This document shows, one piece after another, positions 24,887-33,648 of a stretch of DNA of 64,000 bases. A model generated the notes under the pieces. It was not told where the DNA came from. It searched no databases and saw only the letters and a program-made list of their open reading frames with translations. Position numbers and translations under genes: made by a program. How positions within the stretch are numbered: position 1 is the stretch's first letter; every line of letters starts with the position of its first letter. This stretch comes from Prevotellaceae bacterium UBA4301. GTDB taxonomy: Bacteria; Bacteroidota; Bacteroidia; Bacteroidales; Bacteroidaceae. The stretch is from the NCBI GenBank assembly GCA_002395775.1, contig DGUV01000075.1, forward strand, positions 1 to 64,000, given 5' to 3'.

Positions 24887-26737
24887 ATGAGAACCATCGA
24901 GTTACTTGCACCGGCCCGCGACCTGACTACGGGCATCGAGGCCATCCGTCACGGAGCGGATGCTGTCTATCTCGGAGCTCCAAAGTTCGGAGCCCGCGCT
25001 GCTGCAGGCAATTCCGTGGAGGACATTGCCGAACTGGTTCGCTTTGCTCATCCCTATGGTGTCAAGGTCTATGTCACCCTCAACACCATTCTCTACGACA
25101 GTGAACTCGACGACGTGCGCGACCTCATCGCGGAGCTCTCCAAGGTGGGCGTCGATGCCCTCATCGTGCAAGACATGGCGATGATCAATGCAGAGTTCAC
25201 AAGGAACAATGCACCATTAGAGCTCCACGCCTCCACCCAGATGGACAACCGCACGGCAGAGAAGGTGGCGTGGCTCAGGGACTTAGGCTTCGAACAGGTG
25301 GTGCTGGCACGGGAACTCACACTCGACGAGATTCGGGAGATTCATCGCCAGGTGCCCGATGTCCGGCTCGAGGTGTTTGTCCACGGTGCCATCTGTGTTT
25401 CCTACAACGGCCAGTGCTATGCCTCGCAGCACTGTTTCGGCCGGTCGGCCAACCGAGGCGAGTGTGCCCAGTTTTGCCGCATGCCCTTCGACTTGATTGA
25501 GGAGCAGGGACCAGGCGGCCAGGAGCAAGTGCTGGTAAGGCAGAAACATCTGCTCTCACTGCGCGACATGAACCGTTCCGACGAGCTCGAGGCCCTGCTT
25601 GATGCCGGTGCTTCAAGCCTGAAGATTGAAGGGCGGCTGAAAGACATTCCCTATGTCAAGAACGTCGTGGCCCACTATCGCCAGCGCCTCGACGACATCT
25701 TTCGCCGCCGCCCCGAATACCGGCGTAGCAGTCTGGGACACGAAACCATCTCCTTCACACCCCATCCCGCCAAGTCGTTCAACCGCCTCTTCACCGACTA
25801 TTTCATGCATGGCCGGACAACCGACATGGCCAACATCCACACCCCCAAGAGCATGGGCGAGCCCATTGGACCAGACACCGAACTGCACAATGGCGACGGA
25901 CTCTGCTATATCAATAAGGAAGGAGAACTGGAAGGGTTTCGCGTGAATCGCATGGAGGGCGACAACATTTGTCTCGCCGATGGCAGACTCTTATCGCCGT
26001 CTCACCTCTCACTTCTCACGTCCCACCTCTACCGCAACCACGACCAGCAGTTCGAACAACAACTCTCCAAGCCCACGGCCACAAGGAAGGTGGGTGTCAG
26101 CTGGCTCGTGCAGGAGGCTGAAGGAGGTTTCCTACTGAGGCTTACGCGCGAAGATGGGGCCCAGGCGGAAAGCCTTTTCCCCTACCCCCACGAAATGGCC
26201 CGAACCAGTCAGCATGAACAAATCAGGCGCCAGCTCTCGCGCCTCGGCGACACCCCCTACGAAGCTACGGGCGTGGACATCCAGATGTCGCACGACTGGT
26301 TCATCCCCGGCAGCGTACTGGCCGAGTGGCGGAGAGAAATGGTTGATAATTTAACGGTTAACGGTGAAAGTCTAACGGAGAGAGTTGAAAGTCCTCAAAA
26401 GACGCCATTGCCATCAGCTCCACTTTCTTCCGTCACCTACCTTGCCAATGTTGCCAACCACCTCTCACGCCAGTTCTATCTCGACCACGGGGCCCGACAG
26501 GTGGAATGGGCCATGGAGGTGGAGAAGCCCCGGACTACGGATGGCCATGGCCTGCTGCTCATGACCTGCCGCTACTGCATCCGCCACGAACTGGGCATGT
26601 GCAAAAGGCAGAAAGCAAAAACCGGAGATGCAAGCCCGAACAACCATGCCGCGCTCTTCCTCCGCCTGGCCGACGGACGTCGGTTCCGCCTCCACTTCGA
26701 CTGCAAGCAATGCCAGATGGAGGTGTACGCCGATTAA
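24887..26737 (+). CDS. U32-family protein (RlhA/TrhP-like RNA hydroxylation factor)
   Basis: 616 residues. The N-terminal half is a U32 domain: ELLAPARDLTTGIEAIRHGA, the signature EVFVHGAICVSYNGQC, and Cys in CFGRSANRGECAQFCR that would bind an iron-sulfur cluster. A C-terminal block with more Cys (TCRYCIRHELGMC, DCKQCQMEVYAD) matches the long Bacteroidota form. Known relatives (RlhA, TrhP) hydroxylate rRNA or tRNA cytidine or uridine; collagenase activity is the older label. Two stretches appear to be in-frame repeat insertions: about residues 372-381 (TC-rich, SHLSLLTSHL) and 485-500 (LTVNGESLTERVESPQK). The repeats lie between conserved blocks, so the enzyme may still work. Confidence 0.85.
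   Translation: MRTIELLAPARDLTTGIEAIRHGADAVYLGAPKFGARAAAGNSVEDIAELVRFAHPYGVKVYVTLNTILYDSELDDVRDLIAELSKVGVDALIVQDMAMINAEFTRNNAPLELHASTQMDNRTAEKVAWLRDLGFEQVVLARELTLDEIREIHRQVPDVRLEVFVHGAICVSYNGQCYASQHCFGRSANRGECAQFCRMPFDLIEEQGPGGQEQVLVRQKHLLSLRDMNRSDELEALLDAGASSLKIEGRLKDIPYVKNVVAHYRQRLDDIFRRRPEYRRSSLGHETISFTPHPAKSFNRLFTDYFMHGRTTDMANIHTPKSMGEPIGPDTELHNGDGLCYINKEGELEGFRVNRMEGDNICLADGRLLSPSHLSLLTSHLYRNHDQQFEQQLSKPTATRKVGVSWLVQEAEGGFLLRLTREDGAQAESLFPYPHEMARTSQHEQIRRQLSRLGDTPYEATGVDIQMSHDWFIPGSVLAEWRREMVDNLTVNGESLTERVESPQKTPLPSAPLSSVTYLANVANHLSRQFYLDHGARQVEWAMEVEKPRTTDGHGLLLMTCRYCIRHELGMCKRQKAKTGDASPNNHAALFLRLADGRRFRLHFDCKQCQMEVYAD
26001..26028 (+). repeat. TC-rich tandem repeat inside the U32 gene
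   Basis: CTCACCTCTCACTTCTCACG consists of near-repeats of CTCAC(N)TCT, read in frame as SHLSLLTSH between two conserved regions. Confidence 0.5.
26341..26400 (+). repeat. AACGGT/TAACGG low-complexity repeat inside the U32 gene
   Basis: TTTAACGGTTAACGG and GAGAGTTGAAAGT resemble strings seen between genes (24855-24885, 2598-2615, 55850-55880), but here they are translated in frame. Confidence 0.55.
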
Positions 26738-26761
26738 CATGTAACAACATAAAAAAGAAAT

Positions 26762-27658
26762 ATGAATAATCACACCCTGAAAGATTGGATTTTGGCCACA
26801 AGACCATGGAGTTTCCCTGCCTCGGCAATGCCTGTGATGGTGACTGCCGTATGGATGTACGTCACCGGCCATCCCACAAACTGGTGGTTGGCAGTGGCTG
26901 CCGTCATCAACATCATACTGGTGCATGCCGCCGGCAATGTCTGGAGCGACTATTACGACTACAAGCGAGGAGTGGACCGCGACGACACCTATGGCGTGAA
27001 GATTCTGACGAGCGGAAAGTTCACGCCCAGAGAGGTGTGGTGCCTGTCCGCAACGCTGCAGGTGCTGGCCGTGGCCATGGGGTGCATGATGGTGCTCCTG
27101 ACCGATCTGCCACTCCTTTGGATAGGTCTCATTGGCATAGCCCTCTCGCTGCTTTATCCCCCTCTCAAGTATCATGCCTTGGGCGACGTGGTCATCCTGC
27201 TTTGCTATGCCGTCCTGCCCATGTTGGGAACGACTTTCATCGTGGGCGGACAGATTCATCCGCAGGTACTCTGGCTGGCAGTCCCCGTGGGCTTGATCAC
27301 CATGGCCATTCTGCATGCCAACAACACACGCGACATCGAGACCGACAGCCGCGCCCACATCACCACCTTCCCCATGCTCACGGGCCGCAACATTGCCGTC
27401 CCCATCTATGTGGCCGAGGTGCTCGTTCCCTATCTGTGGGTTGCCGGTCTGTGTCTTTCGGGCTTTCTCCCCTGGACGGCATTGCTGACATGGGTTTCGC
27501 TGCCGATAGCCTGGGGCAATGTGCGCACCATTGCCAAGTTCCGTCGCGAAGGGGTTAAGTCCTATGCCTGGCTCGACGAGGCCACGGCCAAACTGCAACT
27601 GGCCTTCAGCTTGTTGCTCATCATCGGTCTGCTGCTTTCCCTGATATGGAACGACTGA
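26762..27658 (+). CDS. menA: 1,4-dihydroxy-2-naphthoate polyprenyltransferase MenA
   Basis: 298 residues with about eight membrane segments. It attaches the polyprenyl chain to dihydroxynaphthoate in menaquinone synthesis. The UbiA-family metal/diphosphate motifs are NVWSDYYDYKRGVDRDD (about residues 60-76) and NNTRDIETD (about 183-191). Bacteroidota use menaquinone for anaerobic respiration to fumarate, which fits. The start ATG at 26762 opens a normal N-terminus (LKDWILATRPWSFPAS). The next gene overlaps by 13 bases, so the two are translationally linked. Other men genes are not in the window. Confidence 0.93.
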   Translation: MNNHTLKDWILATRPWSFPASAMPVMVTAVWMYVTGHPTNWWLAVAAVINIILVHAAGNVWSDYYDYKRGVDRDDTYGVKILTSGKFTPREVWCLSATLQVLAVAMGCMMVLLTDLPLLWIGLIGIALSLLYPPLKYHALGDVVILLCYAVLPMLGTTFIVGGQIHPQVLWLAVPVGLITMAILHANNTRDIETDSRAHITTFPMLTGRNIAVPIYVAEVLVPYLWVAGLCLSGFLPWTALLTWVSLPIAWGNVRTIAKFRREGVKSYAWLDEATAKLQLAFSLLLIIGLLLSLIWND

Positions 27659-28272
27659 CGCTTGCCATCCTCGTTGCCGCAGGGCTGTGGTTCCTGATGT
27701 TCTCGCCCTGGACGGCCTCATGGTTCAACTTCTGGTGGGCCATGACAGCCAGTGCCGTCATCCTGACCACGATGGCCTTCTTCTTTGGGGGCAAGGGACA
27801 AGGGGCAAGGGGTGAGACTTTCCCAAGACTTGCAAGCGAACTCCTGCTGGGCATACTGATTGCCATCGTCCTGTGGGGAGTCTTCTGGGTGGGCGACCGT
27901 CTGTCCAGTCTCCTGTTCGACTTTGCCCGTCCGCAGGTCGATGACATCTATCAGATGAAAGACGGCAACGCCCCGTGGCTCATAGGCCTGCTGTTGCTGT
28001 GCATCATCGGTCCTGCCGAGGAACTCTTCTGGCGCGGCTATGTCCAGCGCACCCTATCGTCGCACTGGAATGCCAATGCTGCCTTTGTGGCCACCACCCT
28101 GGTCTATACGCTCATCCACATTCCCTCCCTCAACTTCATGCTCGTCATGGCGGCCCTCACCTGTGGCATCTGTTGGGGCGGACTCTATCGTTTTTTCCCC
28201 CGCCACCTGCCGGCCATTGTCATCTCTCATGCGCTCTGGGATGCTGCTGCCTTTGTGTGGTTCCCTTTGTAA
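27646..28272 (+). CDS. CPBP-family intramembrane glutamic protease
   Basis: 208 residues with about six hydrophobic segments. CPBP motifs: GPAEELFWRGYVQ (EExxxR, catalytic Glu pair), a conserved His block (LIHIPSLNFM), and SHALWDAAAF (HxxxD/N). These proteases cut within membranes and have roles in prenyl-protein processing or immunity to self-made bacteriocins. It overlaps menA by 13 bases. Residues about 48-60 (GGKGQGARGETFP) come from a tandem GGCAAGGG repeat (27786-27825) in the loop between membrane segments 2 and 3, another in-frame insertion. Confidence 0.88.
   Translation: MERLTLAILVAAGLWFLMFSPWTASWFNFWWAMTASAVILTTMAFFFGGKGQGARGETFPRLASELLLGILIAIVLWGVFWVGDRLSSLLFDFARPQVDDIYQMKDGNAPWLIGLLLLCIIGPAEELFWRGYVQRTLSSHWNANAAFVATTLVYTLIHIPSLNFMLVMAALTCGICWGGLYRFFPRHLPAIVISHALWDAAAFVWFPL
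27786..27825 (+). repeat. GGCAAGGG-type tandem repeat inside the CPBP protease gene
   Basis: GGGGCAAGGGACAAGGGGCA and the following AAGGGGTGAG are near-tandem 9-10 bp units translated in frame. Confidence 0.55.
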
Positions 28273-28293
28273 TCCTAAAAGAAACTGATTGTC

Positions 28294-29238
28294 ATGAAAC
28301 GGTCACCAGTCCTTTTCGCCTCCCTCTGCCTGCTGCTGTTGCTGTCGTCCTGTCGCCCGAGCCCCACGGTCCCCTCTGGGGAACGCATGTGGGACATCGA
28401 CTACAACTTCCTTCTGGTGGCCGACAGTCTGGTGCTGCAGGAGGAACGTCCCATGCACCTGCTCATCGTGCCCGACGCAGCCGACACCTTCGTCGTCTAT
28501 AAGGACGACCCCCTTGTGGTGGCTCAGATTGAAATCATCCCCGAGGACTCCATCGACAGCGTCTGGGTGAAGGTGGCCCGCGACCAGTTGACTCAGGGTT
28601 GGGTCCACGAGTCGGCCCTCCTCAGTGCCGTGGTCCCCGACGACCCCATCTCCCAGGGCATTCAGCTCTTCTCCAACCGGCATGTCGTGGCCACGCTTTC
28701 GCTCTGCATCATCGCCCTTGCGGCATGGCTTCTCCGGCGCAAGCGCAAGCAGCGGTTCCATCTGGTACACATCGACGACATTGCCTCGCCCTACCCCATG
28801 CTCCTTTGCCTGGCCTTTGCCGCGGCCACGGTGCTCTACACCACCATTCAGATTTTCGTGCCTGAGATGTGGGTACAGTTCTACTACCATCCCTCGCTCA
28901 ATCCCTTTGGCCAGCCCACGCTACTCGCCTTGTTCCTCACGCTGGCCTGGCTCATTGTGGTGCTCAGCATTGCTTCCATGGACGAAGTGCGTCGCTCGCT
29001 CCCTGCCACCGAGTCGGTGCTCTATGCCCTGTCCTTGCTGGCCATCCTCGCCGGCATCTATCTCTTCTTCTCCATAGCCACGCAGTATTTCCTCGGCTAT
29101 TTTCTCTGGATAGTCTATGCAGCCCTTGCCCTATGGCAATACTGGCGCCGCCACCGTCCCCGCTTCCGTTGCGGACAGTGTGGCGCCCCGCTCCACAGTT
29201 GCGGTCAGTGTCCCAAGTGTGGAGCCATGAATGAGTAA
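28294..29238 (+). CDS. Membrane lipoprotein with SH3-like region and C-terminal zinc ribbon
   Basis: 314 residues. The signal MKRSPVLFASLCLLLLLSSC carries lipobox LSSC. An extracytoplasmic segment of about 100 residues ending in GWVHESALLSAV looks SH3-like. Four or five membrane segments (about 130-290) follow, and the end RCGQCGAPLHSCGQCPKCG is a four-Cys zinc ribbon. No named function is known. The combination of a secreted sensor-like domain, membrane core and terminal zinc ribbon suggests signalling or a scaffold role, which is inference only. The alkaline phosphatase gene converges with 3 bases between the stops. Confidence 0.75.
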   Translation: MKRSPVLFASLCLLLLLSSCRPSPTVPSGERMWDIDYNFLLVADSLVLQEERPMHLLIVPDAADTFVVYKDDPLVVAQIEIIPEDSIDSVWVKVARDQLTQGWVHESALLSAVVPDDPISQGIQLFSNRHVVATLSLCIIALAAWLLRRKRKQRFHLVHIDDIASPYPMLLCLAFAAATVLYTTIQIFVPEMWVQFYYHPSLNPFGQPTLLALFLTLAWLIVVLSIASMDEVRRSLPATESVLYALSLLAILAGIYLFFSIATQYFLGYFLWIVYAALALWQYWRRHRPRFRCGQCGAPLHSCGQCPKCGAMNE

Positions 29239-29241
29239 AGG

Positions 29242-30657
29242 CTATTCTGCTTTGTATCCGGCTATCTTGGCCATGCCGGGAGCAATCTCCGTGTTGTCGA
29301 TTCTTCCCTGGAACACCTCCGTGCCTGGCCCTACGGCATAGACGGGCACGTAGCCATTGGAGTGGCCTCCGCTGGCCCAGCTGATTCGGGCCACCTCGCT
29401 GAGGATGTGCTTTGTGGTCTCACACAGGTCGTTGATGCGTTCCTTCACCTTTTCGTTCTCCTCGATGGCGTCCTCCACGGCTTCCCATCGCCGTTCCAGT
29501 CGCTGTTGCTGTTTCTCGTCGAGGGTGATGCCTGCGCCGAATCCCATCTCCTCCTTCAGCGTCTTCTGCACGCTGGCCCAGGTGAACTTCTTGGGCGAAC
29601 GCTGGTACTGTTGGTTGAGCAACCATTTCAGTTCGTCTATGCTCTTGTGCTGGAAGCGCAGCAGGTCGGTGTGCAGTTCATAGGGGCCCGTGCCCATGAC
29701 CAGTCCGCCGGTCTCGTGGTCGGCCGAGATGACGATGATGGTCTCGTCGGGATGCTGTTGGTAGAATTCGTAGGCCACCCGCACGGCCTTGTCCAGGTCA
29801 AGCACTTCGTTGATGGCGTTGCCGATGTCGTTGCGGTGGCAGGCATAGTCTATCATGCCGCCCTCTATCTGGAAGAAGAATCCGTCGGTCTGCTTCGACA
29901 TGAGGAAGTTGATGCCGGCGCGCACGATTTGCTCCAGTGTCAGGTCGTTCCTGTCCTGGTCCAGGGCATAGGGAAGATGGTCGCTGCCCAGTTTCTCGTT
30001 CTGCTGGTCGCTCTGCAGCATGATGAGTTTGTCGGCCTTGCGCCCTTTCTTCTCATATTCCTTGTAGCCGCCCGTCAGGATGGTGTAGCCTGCTGCCTGG
30101 GCCTGTTGGCGCAGGCTGGGTTCGCCTTCCTTGGTGTAGGGTCGGTGGAAGTCGGCTCCGGCAAAGAAGTCGAATCCGCTCTTGCAGAGGTCCTTTCCCA
30201 GTTCGTAGTACATCTGTCGGCTGGGCTGATGGCCGTAGAACGAGGCGGGTGTGGCATGTGTGATGGCCACGTTGGTGGCCACGCCCACGGCCTTACCTGC
30301 GTTCTTGGCCCACTGGGCGATGCTGGTCACGGGGGTCTCCAGGTCCTCCAGCATGCCTATGGCTCCGTTCTTGGTCTTGTGTCCGCTGGCCAGTGCCGTA
30401 CCGCCGGCAGCCGAGTCGGTGACGCCGTTGGTGGCCGAATAGGTGTTCACCAGTCCCACGACGGGGAAGCTGGACATCAGTATGGGTTCAAACCCGATGC
30501 GGCCCTTCAGCGCTGCCTGGTAGGTTTCGGTAACATTGATTTGGTTCACGCCCATGCCGTCGCCGATGAAGTAGAATACATACTTCACCTGTCCCTGGGC
30601 CATTGCCGTCAGGGCCAGGGCGGCCATGAACAGCAAGGATAGAATGCGTCGTTTCAT
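29242..30657 (-). CDS. Alkaline phosphatase (PhoA family)
   Basis: 471 residues with signal peptide MKRRILSLLFMAALALTAMA, so it is periplasmic or secreted. The nucleophile block is VTDSAAGGTALASGHKT (Ser 82); metal ligands are in YFIGDGMG (Asp 33), ISADHETGG and SGGHSNGYVPVYAVG. It hydrolyses phosphate monoesters with zinc and magnesium. It lies 33 bases downstream of the GH51 gene on the same strand and may share its transcript. No Pho-box was recognised. The gene is complete. Confidence 0.93.
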   Translation of the reverse strand: MKRRILSLLFMAALALTAMAQGQVKYVFYFIGDGMGVNQINVTETYQAALKGRIGFEPILMSSFPVVGLVNTYSATNGVTDSAAGGTALASGHKTKNGAIGMLEDLETPVTSIAQWAKNAGKAVGVATNVAITHATPASFYGHQPSRQMYYELGKDLCKSGFDFFAGADFHRPYTKEGEPSLRQQAQAAGYTILTGGYKEYEKKGRKADKLIMLQSDQQNEKLGSDHLPYALDQDRNDLTLEQIVRAGINFLMSKQTDGFFFQIEGGMIDYACHRNDIGNAINEVLDLDKAVRVAYEFYQQHPDETIIVISADHETGGLVMGTGPYELHTDLLRFQHKSIDELKWLLNQQYQRSPKKFTWASVQKTLKEEMGFGAGITLDEKQQQRLERRWEAVEDAIEENEKVKERINDLCETTKHILSEVARISWASGGHSNGYVPVYAVGPGTEVFQGRIDNTEIAPGMAKIAGYKAE

Positions 30658-30690
30658 TATGCAGATTATTTTTTATGTGGCTGTCGTTTT

Positions 30691-32700
30691 TTACAGGCTT
30701 ACTTCCAACATCGTGAAGGAATAGGGGGCGAGGTCCAGGCTTATGCGTTTCTTCATGCGGATGGTCTCTTTCTGGGGGGCGATGGGCTGCTGGTCGAAGT
30801 TGTTCTCTTGGTCGGGCTGACCCGATAGGGTGGTCTTCGTGGCCGTGGCCTTCATGCCCTTGAAGCGGCTGAGGTCGATTTCTGCCTTGCGGGCTTCGCC
30901 GGTGGCATTGCAGAGTTTCACGAAGAGGCGGCGCGTCTTCGCGTTCAGCACCACGCTCTGTCCCACACGCTCTGTGCCCTCTGCCTTCTCTGTGCCCTCT
31001 GCGAATTTCACGCAGTCGCCATAGTAATACTGACCGGCGGACTGCCCGAACATCTGCTGCACATAGTAGCTGCAGGTGAGGTAGGGACGTTCGTTGTCGA
31101 AGTAGATGAGGTCGGGGTTCCAGTTGGTGGCTCCCTTACGGGCAAAGAGGGGTGCATAGCTGGTCATGCACACCACGTCGCCATTGCGCTCCACGTGCAA
31201 CAGGTAGAGCCCCTCGGCCAGGGCGTCGATGAGTTTCTTGTCCTTGGCGGCATACTCGCCCAGATAGACCTTGGTCTTGCGGTCGCGGGGATACTGGTCA
31301 TACTGCCTGCTCGTGAGGAAGTAGCGGTTGGGTTCGTAGTAGTGTTCGTCCAGGATGGGCAGTCCTATCTCCTCGGCCAGTTTCCATCCGGCCTCAAAAT
31401 CGCCGTTGCCGGGATGCGAACCTGGTCCGGCCGTGCCCACGATGACGATTTCGGGATGGGCCTTCGTCACGCGTTCATAGATGTACTTGAAACGTTCGAT
31501 GAATTCGGGTGATATGCGTTCTTCGTTACCCAGGCCCAGATACTTGAGGCCGAAGGGGGCGGGATGGCCTTGTTCGGCACGCAACCGAGCCCATTTGGAG
31601 GTAGCAGGGTCGCCGTTGGCCCACTCAATGAGGTCCAGGGCTTCGCTCACCCACTCGTCCATCTCCGACATGGGCACTGCATCCTGCGCCTGACCTCTCA
31701 TGCCCCAGCCGCCGTTCGTTCCCTGACACGACACGCCGCAGGGCAGAATGGGCAGGGCGTCCATGCCCAGGTCCTCGCACAACTGGAAGTATTCATAGTA
31801 GCCAAGTCCCATCGACTGGTGGTAGCCCCAGGTGTTCTTCAGGCTCTTGCGCTGCTCCTTGGGACCGATGGTCTGCTTCCAGCGATAGGTGTTCCACATG
31901 CCGTCGCCGCCGCCGTGCACCACGCATCCGCCGGGGAAGCGCATAAACTTCGGGTGCAGGTCGGCCAGGGCCTCCACCAGGTCCTTGCGCAGTCCGTGTC
32001 CCTTGTAGGTGTCCTCGGGCATCAGGGAGAGGTGGTCGATGTCCAAGGCGCCCTTCGTGAGCACGAGCACCTGCAGCGAGGCATTGGCGGCGTCCTCCGA
32101 GGGGGTGAGCTGGGCTTCGCACTTCTGCCAGTCGGCATTGCGGGCTTCCAGGGTGGCCTCTGCCAACAGTTTGGGCGATTTACCCCAGCCTTGCGGCACC
32201 ACCAGGGCCACGCGCACCTGCTTGGCTTCGCCTTCCACGTTGCGCAGGAAGCAGGAGAAGTCGTACTTGGCCCCGGCCTTCACCGAGATGCCGTCGAATC
32301 CGCGGTTCTCAAGTCCCACGCCTGTCCAGCCGTCGTAGTCATAATAGTGTCCCACGCGCTCCACGTGCAGGCGCATGTAGGTGGGATTGTTGACGTGCAG
32401 GGGCTGGTCCATGCGGGGTTCCATGCGACCCAGCGAGTGCCCGGGGCGCAGGAAGTGCCAGGCCGTGGCCGGGCCCCAGCCGTCGCGCTCCGTGGGGTTG
32501 AACTCAAAGGAGCCGTTCTGCAGCAGCTCGGCATAGAGGCCGCCGTCGGCCGCAGAGGAGATGTCCTCAAAGAAGATGCCGATGAGTTGGTCACTGATGG
32601 GTTTGCCCCCCTTGGGGCCGGTCATGGGTTTCTGGGCTTCCGTGCCCACGATTGCTGCCACAAACAGGGCAGCCAACAGGGTTATTCGCTTCATAAACAT
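30691..32700 (-). CDS. GH51 alpha-L-arabinofuranosidase
   Basis: 669 residues with signal peptide (MKRITLLAALFVAAIVGTEA, start at the first or third codon). It has the family layout: carbohydrate-binding-like N-terminal domain (about 60-230), TIM barrel with acid/base Glu in YLGLGNEE (about 392), nucleophile region KVYLGEYAAKD, and a C-terminal beta domain. It releases arabinose from plant arabinan or arabinoxylan, fitting a gut or rumen lifestyle. Residues about 564-577 (AEGTEKAEGTERVG) are encoded by a repeat that recurs almost unchanged in the acyltransferase gene at 59.7 kb; it lies in a surface strand of the C-terminal domain. Confidence 0.9.
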   Translation of the reverse strand: MFMKRITLLAALFVAAIVGTEAQKPMTGPKGGKPISDQLIGIFFEDISSAADGGLYAELLQNGSFEFNPTERDGWGPATAWHFLRPGHSLGRMEPRMDQPLHVNNPTYMRLHVERVGHYYDYDGWTGVGLENRGFDGISVKAGAKYDFSCFLRNVEGEAKQVRVALVVPQGWGKSPKLLAEATLEARNADWQKCEAQLTPSEDAANASLQVLVLTKGALDIDHLSLMPEDTYKGHGLRKDLVEALADLHPKFMRFPGGCVVHGGGDGMWNTYRWKQTIGPKEQRKSLKNTWGYHQSMGLGYYEYFQLCEDLGMDALPILPCGVSCQGTNGGWGMRGQAQDAVPMSEMDEWVSEALDLIEWANGDPATSKWARLRAEQGHPAPFGLKYLGLGNEERISPEFIERFKYIYERVTKAHPEIVIVGTAGPGSHPGNGDFEAGWKLAEEIGLPILDEHYYEPNRYFLTSRQYDQYPRDRKTKVYLGEYAAKDKKLIDALAEGLYLLHVERNGDVVCMTSYAPLFARKGATNWNPDLIYFDNERPYLTCSYYVQQMFGQSAGQYYYGDCVKFAEGTEKAEGTERVGQSVVLNAKTRRLFVKLCNATGEARKAEIDLSRFKGMKATATKTTLSGQPDQENNFDQQPIAPQKETIRMKKRISLDLAPYSFTMLEVSL
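30969..31007 (-). repeat. CAGAGGGCACAGAG repeat inside the GH51 gene
   Basis: On the minus strand GCAGAGGGCACAGAGAAGGC then AGAGGGCACAGAGC. It matches 59711-59748 except for a few bases, and both copies are read in the frame giving EGTE. Confidence 0.75.
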
Positions 32701-32772
32701 GGGTTTAAGATTGTCTTGCGCCTACAAATATACGCAAAATCTTAAATTGTAACAACTTTGTAACAGGTTTTA

Positions 32773-32804
32773 TTTGCCTGCCTGACAAGCTATCTCTACC
32801 TTTG
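32773..32804 (+). promoter_or_regulatory. Promoter of the CDP-alcohol phosphatidyltransferase gene
   Basis: TTTG (32773-32776), 20 bases, TACCTTTG (32797-32804), 28 bases before the ATG at 32833. A divergent TATATTTG box (minus strand, 32732-32725) serves the GH51 gene. Confidence 0.7.
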
Positions 32805-32832
32805 CACCACTAAATTTAACGCACTCAAGCAA

Positions 32833-33537
32833 ATGGAAAAGAAGAAACAATCGGCAAGGATTCAGACCTCAGTGCTGAATCCCTATGAGAAAAAGCTCTT
32901 GTGTGCCATTGCACACAGGCTGCCCGCCTTCACCACCAGCGACCAACTGACGGGCCTCGGAGTCTTCGGCGCTATGCTCGTCACGCTGGGCTATGCGCTC
33001 ACCTATCTGGGACCGGGATGGCTGTGGCTGGCCAATCTGGGCTTCTTTGTCAACTGGTTTGGCGATTCGCTCGACGGCACGCTGGCTCGCGAGCGCAATC
33101 AGCAGCGCCCCATCTATGGGTTCTACATCGACCACAATCTCGACTCCGTCTGCGCCTGCCTCATGGTCTTGGGTGCAGGTCTGTCGGCCTATATGAGCAT
33201 GTGGTCGGCCCTGCTCATCATTGTCCCCTACCTGATGCTCGACGTGTTCGTGATGATCAATGCCCATCTCCGCAACGAGTTCCAACTGACCTTTGCCAAA
33301 CTGGGGCCCACCGAGCTGCGCCTCATCATCGTCCTGGTCAATGCGGTGTTCTTCTTCATTCCCGCCCTCCGCGAGTGGACTTGCACCTTCTCCTTCCTCG
33401 GACAAGAACAGTCGCTGACGGCACTCGACATTGCCGGACTCATCATCAGCCTGGGGCTCTTCGTCATCTATCTCTACAGCATCTGGCGCGATGCCAAGTA
33501 CTACGGCCGCATCGACCCGTTGGTGAAGAAAGGGTAA
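32833..33537 (+). CDS. CDP-alcohol phosphatidyltransferase family protein
   Basis: 234 residues with about six membrane segments. The family motif is complete: D78-x2-D81-G-x2-A-R ... G-x3-D100-x3-D104 (GDSLDGTLARE then GFYIDHNLD). Such enzymes condense a CDP-linked lipid or alcohol with a second alcohol to make phospholipids. The second substrate cannot be read from sequence; the gene has no lipid-synthesis neighbours. It has its own promoter and is followed by a strong terminator, so it forms a single-gene unit. Confidence 0.88.
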   Translation: MEKKKQSARIQTSVLNPYEKKLLCAIAHRLPAFTTSDQLTGLGVFGAMLVTLGYALTYLGPGWLWLANLGFFVNWFGDSLDGTLARERNQQRPIYGFYIDHNLDSVCACLMVLGAGLSAYMSMWSALLIIVPYLMLDVFVMINAHLRNEFQLTFAKLGPTELRLIIVLVNAVFFFIPALREWTCTFSFLGQEQSLTALDIAGLIISLGLFVIYLYSIWRDAKYYGRIDPLVKKG

Positions 33538-33570
33538 AGCGCCCTCGCCCCATGCCCCTGAATTATCGGA

Positions 33571-33600
33571 AAGGGAACCGACTTTCGGTTCCCTTTTCTT
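33571..33600 (+). terminator. Intrinsic terminator after the CDP-alcohol transferase gene
   Basis: AAGGGAACCGA (33571-33581) pairs perfectly with TCGGTTCCCTT (33585-33595) around a CTT loop, then TTCTT. Its end overlaps the presumed -33 region of radA. Confidence 0.85.
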
Positions 33601-33621
33601 GTGGATGTCGGGAAAGTTATG

Positions 33622-33629
33622 TATCTTTG
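33622..33629 (+). promoter_or_regulatory. -7 element of radA
   Basis: TATCTTTG, 19 bases before the ATG at 33649, with a TTG 20 bases upstream. Confidence 0.6.
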
Positions 33630-33648
33630 ACCTCATAATCGCACAACT

